The notes: a model not told the origin generated them from the letters alone. 64,000 bases of DNA from Epiperipatus broadwayi (GCA_028023455.1 JAQFVV010012442.1:126001-190000), one strand, 5' to 3'; positions 11,109-22,562 are shown, counted from the first letter of the stretch. Made by a program: numbers and translations.

Positions 11109-12852
11109 TGTGTAATATTCTTTAAGAGTAAAAATATTTAGTAAATTTCATTTTTAAAATAAAAAATGGGAAAATTAAAGTAAGGTAAAAGTTTTAAAAA
11201 TTGAAGAAAAAGAAAATTAAAAACAAAAGATTAGGATAGGAGGGGGGTTATTGCTAAAGAAAAATAATAAAAATATAAATGATTTTAAAAAGTGGGTAAG
11301 ACTTTAGAAGAAAAAGAAAAAAATGGTGAAATAAAAATGATTTAATATTGATTTTAATTAATTTGTAATAAAAATAATAAAAATGGATTTCATTTTGTCT
11401 TATAAAAAAAATTAATTGTGTGCATGTATAAAAATTTTGAAGAAGAAAAAAGAAATAGAAGTCCAATCCGAGCAAAGTCAAATGTACGAAAGATCTGTGA
11501 GATAAAAAAAAGAAAACACTGGTTAAAACTAAAAACAGATAAGCTTAATTTGTATTGTTAAAAAATATTCTTATTCTATATTCCATTCTTTTAAAAAATA
11601 TTTTAAAAAAATATTTTATAGAATTGAAATTCATAGATACATTTAAAATCATTCAATCCAAAATTAATCATGTTTCGTAAAAATAAAAATTCAAATAAAA
11701 GAATCAAAAGAAAACTGTAGAAGTTTTTATTCAGAAAAAAATGATGAATTGCTGAACCCATCATATCATGCAGCCAGCTGAATCCTTCCCTACAGTTCCA
11801 TCAGAAGATAGTTTGATGGGCAAAACATGTTCGGGTTAAGTCAAAGAAACACTGGAGTGTCCATGCCAAAATCCACAAGTGTCATATAACATCTCAAATT
11901 AAGGAAAGATTTGTGTGGAGTTTAGCATTAACTGGTTAGAACCAATACTTTATAGAAGCTACATTTTGTCATTCCCACATCAAGTCAAATTCGAACCATA
12001 GGTAATGTTTCATTTTTCCTATTCTCCAATTTTTGATTTAAAAGCTGTGATAGATAAACAAATAAAAAAAAACTTTTAACTTTATGAACTAGTATCTTTA
12101 GTGTATAAATTTTATTGGCTCCATTGTTCAACTCTTATTCAAAATTATTTATTGTGTGTATGTGTAAATTTAAATTCAATATGTTCTGTGTTATTTTTTA
12201 TCTTATTTATAATATATCAAAATATTTATTCTAATGAAAAAGTGTGTGTAGTTGTATTGTAAGACAAAATGATTGGTTTAGAAAAAAATGAGATTTAAAC
12301 TGTAGTTGAAATATTTATGTTGATAGACAAATATATATATTTATGACGAAATAATATGTTTAGTACAGCAGGAATTGAAAGCTTTAATTATTATTGAGAA
12401 GTGATTAAGCTACAACTAAAAGAGTATGGAATATTTTTTTTTTAAAAAATAAGATTTTATTCTGAATGACGCCAAAGTTTATTGTATGGTAAATCTTCAT
12501 TATTATTTGAAATTTTTTTTTTAGATTGGGTGGAGTTAATTTAAGACAACTACCACTTGATGAGCTAACTAGGATTTCAGGTACTAGATTTATTGCTGGT
12601 CGAGTAAACATGTTAATTACTTTGTGATTAATTGGTGCCTAAAAAATTACCTTAAAATAAATAATGTGTTTGGTTGGTCAGTATTTAGTTTTGTAGCAAA
12701 GTGTTTATATTATTGGTAACTTGCTGCCAATGATATTTCTCACTCTACCAGAGAACTAGAAACCTTCAGAGATTGGATAGTTTGTAATGAAGGAAGATGA
12801 ATAATATATTTCTATTGTTATTATTATAAAAGTAAAGAAGGTGCATGGTTCA
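11109..12852 (+). repeat. Left (5') LTR of the Gypsy element
   Basis: Aligns by eye with 21,054-22,527 over its whole length, for example the shared AAGAGTAAAAATATT start, the GATTTTAAAAAG block and the CCTTCAGAGATTGGATAG block near the end. It holds about 255 bp (roughly 12,490-12,740) absent from the right copy. It ends near GGTTCA; a TGGCACAACTAG at 12,855 just downstream could be the primer-binding site, which is weak evidence. Confidence 0.8.
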
Positions 12853-13839
12853 ATTGGCACAACTAGTCATTTCAAATGGTAGGACCAACATAGACTGTAG
12901 TTGAACGTTTCAAATGGCATAGTCAAATTCAGCCATAAATAACATAAATGAGAGTTAGTGAAAAAAAAGTTAGAAAGCATGATAGTATTGTTTTAGAAAA
13001 AGTGTTCTGATTAGTGCAACCAATAAAAGTGATTTTTATATGACCAAATATAATGTAGAGGCATAAACATTGAAAAAAGGGATACTCCAGATTAATTATT
13101 ATAGATGAACAGGAAGCATAAATGTAGAATGAAGAGTGTCAAGGTTGGTTGTACTTACGTTTTAAAGTAGAGAAAAGGAATTTTACTGTTTAAATAAAAC
13201 TAGATAGATTAGTTGTGAAAGTGGAAATAGCTAGCCAGATTATAAAAATAAAGACTTTCTTGGGAAACAGAGGGAAAATACTGAATAGAAAATTAGAGAG
13301 CTTAGAGTGATTTTTCTCAAGTAATGAATTCAGTTAATTGAGTAAAGTAAATATACCCAGTAGTTTTATACAGGATGAGGCTGAAGTTTCATGGGAGTCA
13401 ATGGGATTAAAACCAATGAACTTTGAGTAATACAAACAAGCATTGCTGTCAAACTTTTGTGGGTGTGAAACTTCAGGAGATGGTTAAACATCAAGCAGCA
13501 TTAAACAAACGGTGAATAGGGGAGTTATTGAGCCTGTTTTTCACAGACAAGTTGATAAATTGAGGATCACAGCATACCAACTATCTGAACAACAATTCCT
13601 GTGTACAGTAAGGTGTGTTTTTTCCAGAAACCATTTAAAATACAACAATGGGAATAAATACAATAGAGTAAACTCAGAGATACTCATGACCTTGGAGAGT
13701 AGTAGACAATATGAGAAAAATTAAAGAAAAAAGCCAATGATACTTGTGGACACATAGAAAACTTGATACAAAAAGAGGAGAAGGAGGAGTTGAGAATGGC
13801 ATCTCAGTCATGTGCTAAAATAGGAGTAAGTTTCAAAGG
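12853..13839 (+). other. Presumed gag region of the Gypsy element, not recognisable
   Basis: Lies where gag should be, between the left LTR and the protease motif. Stops occur in every frame, the longest open stretch (13,512-13,724) has no gag feature, and no zinc knuckle is visible. The assignment is positional only. Confidence 0.35.
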
Positions 13840-15236
13840 AAAAAAAAACTGATAATGTACTGTTTGACTCAGGAAGTCAAGTTTCAGTAATTTCACAGAA
13901 AAACTTTTTAATGAAATAGTTCAGTGCAATGTGGAAATCAAAACCTTTCCACTAATGAATGTATACATAATTATGTCAAATGGAAAAAGAACCATGTTGG
14001 TATCGGAACAATATTTGATGAATATAAATATAGAAGGAAAGGAATACAACCTCATTATGTTGATTTTAGAAGGACTATTACATGATGCAATCATGGGGTC
14101 AGATTTTATATGTGAAGCAGGATGCATGTTATTTTATGAAAAGCAACAGGTGAGGATTAGCAAGATGGAAATCCCATTTAAAGTTTGTGAAGCAAATAAT
14201 GATAACACCGAGTGGGAAGCAGAAAGTGCAGGGATAGAAAAAAAGGTGATGACAGATGAACATTGGAGTGAGGATGCAAAACATTTGAAGAAAATGTCAG
14301 ATACATACAAGAATGTATTTTTGAAATGTCATGGAGTTACTGAGGAATATGAGCATATGATAAAAGATTATGAAAAACTGACCATATCAAGCTCGAGCAT
14401 ACCCTATACCACAACAATACAAAAATGCATAAAGGAACAAATAGAGAATATGTTAAAATGGGGAATTGTATCTAAGTGCTTCTCACCATACAGTAAACCA
14501 CTGATGATAGTAAAGAAAAAGAATTGGTCTATTTGATTGTACCTAGATGCATGGCAGTTAAAACAGTGTTAGACACCAATGCCCCACCACCTATAAGTGA
14601 ATTATTTATGAAATTCTATAAAAAACGATGAATCAGCTCTCAATTTAATGGCCAGTTACTGGAAGATCATGCTGCACTCTGAAGACTAGTAATACACTGC
14701 TTCACATTACAATAGAGGGCATATAATTTCAACTGAATTCCATTCGGTTTAAAAAACAGCAGAACAGGATTAATACAATGCTTTGACCAAGTATTAACTG
14801 AAGTCATCAAAGTCTTGATTATGATGTACATGGATGATATCATTTTAGCCTCAGAAAGTTTGGAAGAACACTTCAAATCCAGAGAAAATTCAAGCTATAC
14901 AAGATTTTTCAAGGCCAATGAAAAAGAAAGCCATTAACTATTTCCTTTGATTATGTAATTTTTTCAGTCGGTTCTATAAAAAAAAATTTTCAGACATAGA
15001 GCCTTTGTTACAGCTATTAAGAAAAGATAAAAAAATGGATGTGGGAAGAGCAACAAGAGTTCAGTTTTGAAAATGTAAAAAAAAGTTTCTTAAATGAAGT
15101 CATGCTGATGTACCTGGATTTTAGTAAAACATTTGTGGTATAAACAGACAGCAGTGGAATGAGATTGGGGACCACATTATCCCAGGTGCATGAAAATGGG
15201 AGGAATGAAATGCTTTTCTTTGTAAGTCATTTATTA
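13840..15236 (+). pseudogene. Gypsy protease and reverse transcriptase, decayed
   Basis: An aspartic protease of the retropepsin type is marked by LFDSGSQVSVIS at about 13,861-13,897, in which DSG is the catalytic triad. The longest open part, 13,931-14,536, continues through the linker into the RT N-terminus, with KWGIVSKCFSPYSKPLMIVK near its end, the usual Ty3/Gypsy entry motif. After a stop and frameshifts, the active-site block MMYMDDIILAS is at about 14,820-14,855. The start of the connection/RNase H domain (a DFSKTF-like strand and TDSSG) follows at 15,115-15,160, with a stop between them. The sequence is cut at 15,236 by the next insertion and resumes at 16,030. It would process and copy the element's RNA; it is dead here. 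Confidence 0.82.
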
Positions 15237-15392
15237 CTAAACATCACATGATCACTATCTCATACTAGCACAATAATTGTTATTAAACAATTCAAAACAA
15301 AACAACACTCTCCATATAGTAGTGCCATCTTGTGCTAACAAGAGCAATCAATGGATTCCAGAAGGCTTGTGCATAAAATCCCCTAGTGCCTA

Positions 15393-15459
15393 CTCATCCA
15401 ATATCCCCAGACTAGTTTCTGGCTTGTGGCCTTCATCAGTGAGGAACCTTGGATTTGAG
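15393..15459 (-). ncRNA. Type I hammerhead ribozyme (minus strand)
   Basis: Reading the minus strand, this 67-nt motif is the inverted copy of 15,839-15,905 and differs by two substitutions (AAATCC for AGATCC, GGTT for GGCT). Core CTGATGA, GAAAC and GTC are intact, as are stem I (CCTCA/TGGGG and ATCCAA/TTGGAT) and stem II (GGC/GCC). Details are given in the plus-strand entry. Confidence 0.8.
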
Positions 15460-15838
15460 AGCACTGCACCTAGATCTTAGGATCTAATGCAACCCTCCAG
15501 CACAAGATGGCACTACTATATGGAGAGTGTCGTTTTGTTTTGAATTGTTTAATAACAATTATTGTGCTAGTATGAGATAGTGATCATGTGATGTTTAGTG
15601 GTTTAACACCAATCCTGCCTAATAGGATAGTGGTGGCTATGGTTGTTAAAGAGCCAAAGACACCAAAATGTATCGGTACTGAATTGAGTTCAGACCCATA
15701 TGACTATATAAGCTATTGAGTTTGGATTGAAAATATTGATAGTGTTTTCAATTTCATTCTCATAGTTTTGTAGTTAAATAGAGTTAAAAGGTGGGTGCTG
15801 GAGGGTTGCATTAGATCCTAAGATCTAGGTGCAGTGCT

Positions 15839-15905
15839 CTCAGATCCAAGGCTCCTCACTGATGAAGGCCACAAGCCAGAAACTAGTCTGGGGATATTGG
15901 ATGAG
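15839..15905 (+). ncRNA. Type I hammerhead ribozyme (plus strand)
   Basis: All parts of a self-cleaving hammerhead are present in order. Core box CTGATGA is at 15,859-15,865, stem II GGC/GCC with a CACAA loop at 15,867-15,877, GAAAC at 15,879-15,883, and GTC ends at 15,888, where cleavage would fall. Stem I pairs CCTCA with TGGGG (one G-U) next to the core; a bulge and then ATCCAA/TTGGAT and CTC/GAG close it. Helix III is minimal (AC/GT with a two-base loop), so efficient cleavage may need a dimeric RNA. The first pair of stem II is an A-A mismatch, which could reduce activity. Confidence 0.82.
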
Positions 15906-16029
15906 TAGGCACTAGATAGGGATTTTATGCACAAGCCTTCTGGCATCCATTGATTGCTCTTGTTAGCACAAGATGGCACTACTATATGGAGAGTGTTGTT
16001 TTGTTTTGAAATGTTTAAGTCATTTATTA

Positions 16030-16300
16030 AATGACTCAGAGAAAAATAATATGGTAACTGAGAGAGAATCTTTACTGATTGCATGGGCCTTTAAAAAGTT
16101 TAGGTAATACTTACTAGGCTCGCAGGTGACAGTCATCACTGATCACAAGAGCCTTGAGTTCATCAATAGTTTTCTCACAACTACCAGGGTGACACAATGG
16201 AGTTTATTCTTGCAATAATTCAATTATATTATACAGTATTGCCCAGGCAATAACAATATGGTGGCAGAAGATTTACATCACTATCGAATAGAACATCAGA
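16030..16300 (+). pseudogene. Gypsy RNase H domain, continuation
   Basis: Directly after the second target-duplication copy, the RNase H reading resumes: an ATERELLAI-like Glu motif written here as TERESLLIAWAF, then VTVITDHKSLEFI, the conserved third strand with catalytic Asp and His, and a PGNNNMVAEDL motif at about 16,245-16,275, the usual end of Ty3/Gypsy RNase H. Stops and frameshifts interrupt it. The domain would remove the RNA strand of the RNA-DNA hybrid; it is not functional here. Confidence 0.82.
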
Positions 16301-16519
16301 CACACCATTTAAATTGTAACAACACATACAAAGCAACAGCGGAAATACATCCAGACAAAGAGATATAGTGTGGTTTGCAAAGGTTAAGGGAATTGCAAGA
16401 AGAAAATGCAGAATGTCAATAAATAATGTTATTTGCACCACCAATGTATAGGTAGAACTATAAACAATACACTATGGAAAGAAAGGAAACCAATATTGTC
16501 TAAAATGGACTTTGCAATG

Positions 16520-16583
16520 CAAAATGAAAGGTAGCAAACATACATGAATCATTCTTCTGATGGTCATGTGGGAATAGATCATC

Positions 16584-16584
<1 letters not shown>
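16520..16584 (+). pseudogene. Gypsy integrase zinc-binding start, truncated by RTE insertion
   Basis: A short stretch reads SDGHVGIDHQL at about 16,557-16,590, resembling the His half of the HHCC zinc-binding domain of Ty3/Gypsy integrase. The Cys half is found 3.4 kb away at 19,965 onward, so the RTE element landed inside this small domain. Confidence 0.6.

Positions 16585-16618
<34 letters not shown>
16585..16618. repeat. (TA)n tract at 5' edge of RTE copy 1
   Basis: About 33 bp of TA directly before the first unique base of the RTE element. The matching tract on the other side is at 19,881-19,964, so any target duplication consists of TA units and cannot be measured. Confidence 0.95.
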
Positions 16619-16620
<2 letters not shown>

Positions 16621-19600
16621 CTGCAGAAAGGAGTTTTGCTATTAACTGAAAGGAGACCCTTTGATTCCTCTTGGAGGCCTTAAAGGAACCGAGCAGGGCA
16701 AACTTCTAATGTCCACTCAATACGTTCATGTCGTTGCAGCTGTTATTACTATGTTATTATTCATATAGTATACGAACATGGATGGGCTGCTCACCAACAC
16801 GCATTAGCCAGCATGGTGAGTTTATTGTCTTTTTACCTCTGAGTTTAAGATCAAGAAAAACCATGGTCTTTCTTCTCAGTGCCTGATAAGGCAGAATGAA
16901 TGTTTGTGTAAATGATAAATATTTTCCCAATACATATATACAATTATGACAGACAAAAATAAAGCATGACCCTTATTCCCAGGAGGCTGTAAAGTCACCA
17001 ACCAAGGCAGTGGTTGGTGGCCGAAGGCGGAGGGTGCTAAGAATCCCCTGATTGCAGACCCAGGCTGCCATTTGATGATGACTTTTTATTTAGGTACTTA
17101 CAACTGCAGATCACTTTCAAGTGAAGGAAGATTGCAAGAATTAGAAGAAGAATTATCTTATATCTTTGTGAAGTTAGAAGAAAAGGTGAAGAGACAATTG
17201 ATTTAAAAAGTGGACATATACTCTATTATAAAGGCACACATATTGGAAATACAAGTGGAATAGGATTCATTAGAAATAAAAAGTGGAAGAACAATATTGT
17301 GAAGATTGATGGTGTATTGGACAGAGTGGCAAGATTAGTTATACAACTTAATAGCAGATACCAAATGCAGATAATTCAGGTTTATGCCCCAACAAGTTCT
17401 CATAGTGATGAAGTAGTAGAAGATTTTTATATGGATGTACAAAAGGCTTTTGATCAGAGTAAACACCATTTTAAAATTGTTATGGGAGACTTTAATGATA
17501 GAATTGGTAAAAAAATAAAAGATGAAAGTGCTGTGAGTAATTTTGGTTATGGTAATAGAAATGAGAGAGGACATAGACTTGTAGAGTTTGCAGAAAAAGA
17601 AAAACTTTATATTATGAATTCTTTTTTTGAGAAAAATGTTAAAAGGAAATGGACATGAAAGCATCCAAATGAAGATACAGCAGAATTGGTTTATATTTTG
17701 ACTAACAGGAAATACATATTTCAAGATTGTAATGTTCTTAATAAATTTAACACAGGAAGTGATCATCGATTAGTAAGGTATAAGATACGTGTTAATGTAA
17801 AACTAGAGAGACAAAAATTATTAAGAAAAACAATATTTACAGTTGATATTCCTAATCTTCAGAAACATTCTAATGAATTAAAATTAGAACTTACAAATCG
17901 GTTTCAAGTATTAGTAGATTTTGAACATGATTCAGATTTGAATGAAATTAAGATGAAAATAACTGATACACTTTTGAAAACTGCAACAATGATAGCTGGT
18001 AGAAAGAAACAGCAATTGACCAATAAAATTTTTACTGAGATTAGAGAATTTATGAAGAAAAGAAGGAATATGAAGATATACAAAAATTATGCATTAAAAG
18101 AATTGAATATCTTGAATTTTGTAAAATGGTGTGGAAAAGAGTTGAAAATGATATAAGAAAGTATAACTGTGAACTAGCAAGGAAAGCTGTAGAAGAAAAT
18201 AAAAGTCTTAAGAATGTAAAACAACATTTTGGTATTGGTAGGAAATTTATATCTGCAATAAGAAAAAAAGATGGAATTATTACTAAAAGGAGAGATGACA
18301 TCATGAAATTGGTAGAAGATTTTTATCAAGAATTATATAGTAATAAAGAACAAGTACCTCCAATATATATTACATCTTCCAAATTGCCCAGAATTTTAAA
18401 TGAAGAAGTGAGACATGCAATTAAATGTTTGAAGAAAGGAAAGGCTCCAGGTAATGATGGAATTATAATTGATATATTAAAAGAAGAAGGTGAAGAAATA
18501 GAAAAAAAATTAGCAAAGTTATATACCAAATGTCTAAATGATAAAGATGTACCAGATGATTGGAAGAATGCAGTAATAATATTAATATTTAAAAAGGGTG
18601 ATAAAGAAGATATTAGTAATTACAGACCTATCAGCCTTTTATCAGTTTTATATAAAATTTTTACCAAGATAATTACTACTCGTCTACAGAGAACATTGGA
18701 TTTCCACCAACCAAGAGAACAAACCGGATTTAAAAGTGGTTTTAGTACAGTAGATCATATCCAGGTATTGAGAGAAGTTATAGAAAGTACAAATGAATAT
18801 GAGTTGCCGTTATGCTTAGGATTTGTAGATTATGAAAAGGCATTTGATTCTATAAACATTTCTTCAGTGATTAAAGCATTAGATCATCAAGGTATATATC
18901 CAGGATATTGTCATATTTTAAAGAATATTTATAAAAATGCAACAGCAACAATTAGATTACATAATGACCCTGGGAAACTCAACATTCAGAAAGGTGTAAG
19001 ACAAGGTGACTCCATATCTCCAAAACTTTTTACAGCAGTGCTGCATGAAGTATTTTGTGGATTAAAATGGGAAACTAAAGGAGTGAAAGAAAATGGTGAT
19101 TATTTAAGTCATTTAGATTTCTCAGATGTTGTAGTTGTTTTTGCAAATAATGCTTCAGATCTGCAGGAAATGTTGCAGTAATTATCAGATGAAAGTAGGA
19201 CTAAAGATAAATGTTAAAAAGACTAAAGTAATGTTTAATCGATTTGCTCAAAATATGAAAATAAAGATTGATTATGAAGAATTAGAAGAAGTTAATAGTT
19301 ACAAATACCTTGATCAGATTATTAATACAGATGGAAACATAATGGAGGAAATTAATCATAGAATTAAACTTGGTTGGAATGCTTTAGGTAGAAATAACTT
19401 GATACTAAAAGGAAATATGCCTATGTGTTTGAAAAGGGAGGTTTTTAACAAATGTGTTTTACCAGTTCTTACTTATGGATCTGAGACTTGGACACTTAAT
19501 AGAAGAGCAATTCAGAGACTTCAGACCACTCAAAGAAGTATGGAGAGATGTATGTTGGGAGTAAGAAGAAGAGATCATAAACACATTGTATGGGTAAGAG

Positions 19601-19878
19601 AACAAACAGGTGTTACTGACCTCATTGAAAAAATTAAATGATTGAAGTGGAGTTGGGCTGGACATATTGTTAGAAGAGATGATAATAGATGGACAATTGA
19701 AATTTTAAACTGGATTCCAAGTGATTGTAAAAGACCCAGAAAGAGACCACATGTGAGATGGATGGATGAAATAAGAAAGTGTGCAGGGGTGATGTGGAGA
19801 AGAGAAGCTAAAGATCGGAGAAGATGGATTAAACTTGGAGAGACCTTCATCCTGCAGTGGATTGATAATGGTTGATAA

Positions 19879-19880
<2 letters not shown>
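16619..19880 (+). mobile_element. RTE-type LINE, copy 1 (full length, decayed)
   Basis: A 3.26-kb element starting GGCTGCAGAAAGGAG and ending GTTGATAATG before a TA tract, with one ORF region for endonuclease plus RT. The same start and end occur in copy 2 at 53,750-57,036 on the other strand, which establishes the limits. The length of about 3.3 kb and the single EN-RT ORF match the RTE clade. It is nested in the Gypsy integrase. Confidence 0.9.
17076..19875 (+). pseudogene. RTE endonuclease-reverse transcriptase, multiply broken
   Basis: The protein nicks target DNA with an apurinic/apyrimidinic-type endonuclease and primes reverse transcription there. Endonuclease parts: LGTYNCRSLS at the start, VYAPTSSH, GDFN, GSDHRLV. 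RT parts: KAPGNDGI, YRPISLLS, GFVDYEKAFDS, GVRQGDSISPKLF. Against copy 2 it has lost about 20 bp near 17,160, removing the LCE region and shifting the frame. It carries TGG-to-TGA at 17,656-17,658, the RT active-site block is altered (SDVVVV for ADDVAVF near 19,120), there is a stop/frameshift at about 19,180, and a stop at 19,639. The readable pieces are 17,299-17,658, 17,686-18,156, 18,126-19,181, 19,135-19,641 and 19,642-19,875. Confidence 0.88.

Positions 19881-19964
<84 letters not shown>
19881..19964. repeat. (TA)n tract at 3' end of RTE copy 1
   Basis: TA tract of about 84 bp with one CT interruption at 19,929, following the TGATAATGA tail of the RTE. It serves as the 3' tail, the target duplication, or both. 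Confidence 0.95.
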
Positions 19965-19968
<4 letters not shown>

Positions 19969-20875
19969 ATTACAGACATTATGGGGCAAGAAATACTGAA
20001 GAATGGCTAGATAGGAGTGTATTAAATGTCATTGAGGGGTGTAACATGTGTGCAAAAAACAAACCACCTAATATGTCAGATATGGAACTGTTGAGACCTA
20101 TATATGCATATCAGCCTAACAGTTTATTGGCAATAGACTTTTATGGATCCTTACTTTAGTTTAATCAAAAGAAATATATGGTTTTGGCTTATGACATATT
20201 TTCCAAGGTCATAGCTTTCTGCCTGGTGGGGCAAGCTAATACCATACAGACTATATGGGTCCTTGAACATCAACATTTTCAAGATGTTGAAATCCCAAAG
20301 CAAATAAAGTCAGACCATGGAATGCCTTTTATGTCTGAAGAATGGAAAAGATGGATGGAATATCATAAGGTCGGAAATATCCTCACTTCATTCACAATCC
20401 ACAATCCAATCCTTGTGAATGAATCATGAGGAAATTTGGGACATTAGTTCTGTGTATATCTTACAGAATAATCATCATGGATGGGTGAAGGAGACAACGA
20501 GAGTCACTGACATGATAAAATGGTCAAAGAATGACTCAACAGGGTTTGGCCTATTAGACTCCATCAAGGAAAAATATCTCATACCCATTCAAAACTATCT
20601 TATCAGTTAAAGTGCCATAAATTGATAAGATAAAAGATGCTGACAAGGCATGGCATAAACTTAGAAATTTATAAGACAAAAGAGACAAGGGGATTATTTA
20701 AGTGTTTAAGTTTGGGGATGAAGTTATGGTGAGAGTAAATCCAGTAAGCCATCTGGAGAAGGGAATATATAAAAAAATTCAACCAATATATGTTAGACCC
20801 TATAAAATCATAAAAGTGTATGGAATAATGCATTTGACATCACTCAGGGGTCAGAAAAAAATAACCTTCAATGCT
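19965..20875 (+). pseudogene. Gypsy integrase: Cys pair, catalytic core and C-terminal domain
   Basis: After the RTE insertion the integrase resumes with GCNMCAKNKPP (the Cys pair of the HHCC finger). The core follows: LLAIDFYG with the first catalytic Asp, then SDHGMPFMSEEW with the second Asp and a GMPF motif. A stop lies after FYGSLL (20,157-20,159) and frameshifts follow 20,400. Near 20,700-20,860 a FGDEVMVRV-like strand and VRPYKIIKV form the usual GPY/F-type C-terminal domain. The enzyme would insert the cDNA into chromosomal DNA. Confidence 0.82.
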
Positions 20876-21036
20876 TGATCCCTGCAAATACTAAAGAAAA
20901 AAATAACATTGGCTACATGTGAATAAGGAAAGATGAACTTCAATCAAAATAAAGCAATGTAATTTTATCATATTTATGAATTTAAATTTTAAAAAACTAA
21001 AATGCTTAGCATGATATTTTACTCTCAGGAGAGGGA

Positions 21037-22525
21037 TGTAGATAATGCCCAAATGTATTGTATTTTTAAGAGTAAAAATATTAGTAAATTTTATCTTCAA
21101 AATGAAAAATGGAAAAATTAAAGTAAATAAAAGTTTTAAAAGTTGTAGAAAAATAAAATAAATAAAAAAATTAGGATGGGGGGGGGTAAAGAAAAATAAT
21201 AAAAATATAAATGATTTTAAAAAGAGGGTAAGATTTTAGAAGAAAAAGACAAAAAGGTGAAACAAAAATGATTTAATATTAATTTTAATTAATTCATAAT
21301 AAAAGTAATAAAATGGATTTTGTTTTGTCTTATAAAAAAAAGTGTGTGGGTATAAAAACTTTGAATAAAGAAAAGAAATAGAAGCCCGACCAGAGCAAAG
21401 TCAAATGTATGAGGAATCTGCAAGAGAAAAAAAAATAAAAAGCAGGATAAAACTAAAATACAGATAATCAAACAATGTATTGTTAAACACATTCTTATTC
21501 TATATTCCTTTATTCCATTTTTTTAAATATTTTAAAAAATATTTTATAGAATCAAAATTCATAGATTCATTTAAAATCATTCAATTCAAAATTAATCCAG
21601 TTTCATACAAATAAAAATTAGAATCAAAGAACCAAAAGAAAACTGTAGAAGATATTCAGACAAAATGATGCATTTCTGAACTGATCATATCATGCAGCCA
21701 GCTGAAGCCTTCCCTGCAGTACCATCAGCAGATAGTTTGAAAGGCAAACATGTTTGAGTGAAGTCAAAGAAATAGCAGAGTGTCCATGCCAAAATCCAGG
21801 AGTGTCATATAACATCGCAAATAAATGAAAGATTTACATGGAAATGAGTGCTAACTAGTTAGAATCAATATTTTATAGAAGCTGCATTTCTTCATACCAC
21901 ATTAAGTCAAATTTGAATACTAGGTAATGTTTCATTTTTTCTATTCTCCAATTCTTGATTTTATAGCTGTGATAGATAAACAAATAAAAAAAAAACATTT
22001 AAATTTACAACTATTATTTTAGAGTATAAATGTTATTGGCGCCATTGTTCAACTTTTATTCAAAATTATTTATTATGTGTAAGTGTGAATTTAAATTCAA
22101 AATGTTCTGTACATATTTTTATGTTATTTATAATATATTAAAATATTTACTCAAATGAAAAGACTATGTGTGGTTGTATTATGAGACAAAACAATTGTTT
22201 TAGAAAAAAAAAAACGAGATTTAAACTGTCATTAAAATATTTATGATGATAAAAAAACATATACATTTATGTTGAGATAATATGTTTATTAAAGTGGGAA
22301 TTAAAAGATTTAATTATTATTGGGAAGTGATTAAATTAAAACAGAAATAATAGAGAGTATTTTTTAAAAAAATTAAGATTTTATTCTGAATGATGCTAAA
22401 GTTTATTTCTCACTCTACCTGAGGACCAGAAACCTTCAGAGATTGGATAGTGATAGTTTGTAATGAAGAAAGAAGAAAAATATATTTCTATTGTTATTTT
22501 TATAAAAAATAAAGGTGGATGGTTG

Positions 22526-22527
<2 letters not shown>
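21037..22527 (+). repeat. Right (3') LTR of the Gypsy element
   Basis: Starts TGTAGATAATG directly after the purine-rich tract GGAGAGGGA and aligns with the left LTR from 21,054 on. It ends near GGTTGCA at a TA tract. It lacks the ~255 bp that the left copy has between AAAGTTTATT and CTCACTCTACC; a short ATT/TTT homology at the joint suggests a deletion. Confidence 0.8.

Positions 22528-22562
<35 letters not shown>

Larger units (their letters stand above)
15237..16015. mobile_element. Non-coding inverted element with two hammerhead ribozymes (retrozyme- or Penelope-derived)
   Basis: This 779-bp insertion has no protein-coding capacity. Its left part (15,237-15,495) is the reverse complement of sequence found on the right, partly at 15,496-15,602 and partly at 15,797-16,010. 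The plus-oriented part begins and ends with the same ~45 bp (about 15,499-15,541 and 15,969-16,011), giving a period of about 470 bp, as if copied from a circular or tandem template. Each orientation carries one complete type I hammerhead. Animal retrozymes and Penelope-like elements are the known carriers of such ribozymes; the absence of an ORF and the tandem-like ends favour a retrozyme-like element, but a Penelope terminal-repeat fragment is possible. Confidence 0.75.
15223..16029. repeat. 14-bp target-site duplication flanking the ribozyme insertion
   Basis: TAAGTCATTTATTA occurs at 15,223-15,236 and again at 16,016-16,029, immediately outside the 779-bp insertion. Removing the insert and one copy rejoins the RNase H reading, which confirms the insertion limits. 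Confidence 0.92.
11109..22527 (+). mobile_element. Decayed Ty3/Gypsy LTR retrotransposon with two nested insertions
   Basis: Long direct repeats (11,109-12,852 and about 21,037-22,527) flank protease, RT, RNase H, integrase core and integrase C-terminal segments in Ty3/Gypsy order. A 779-bp ribozyme-bearing insertion (15,237-16,015) splits the RNase H region and a 3.26-kb RTE LINE (16,619-19,880) splits the integrase zinc-binding region. Many stops and frameshifts show it is old. A purine-rich tract, GGAGAGGGA, ends immediately before TGTA at 21,037, a good polypurine tract and LTR start; the left LTR lacks this edge and may be truncated. The clade within Ty3/Gypsy is not assigned. Confidence 0.85.

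Noticed and set aside
13512-13724. 70-codon open frame in the Gypsy gag position
   Set aside because: No gag motif or zinc knuckle; could be chance within decayed sequence.
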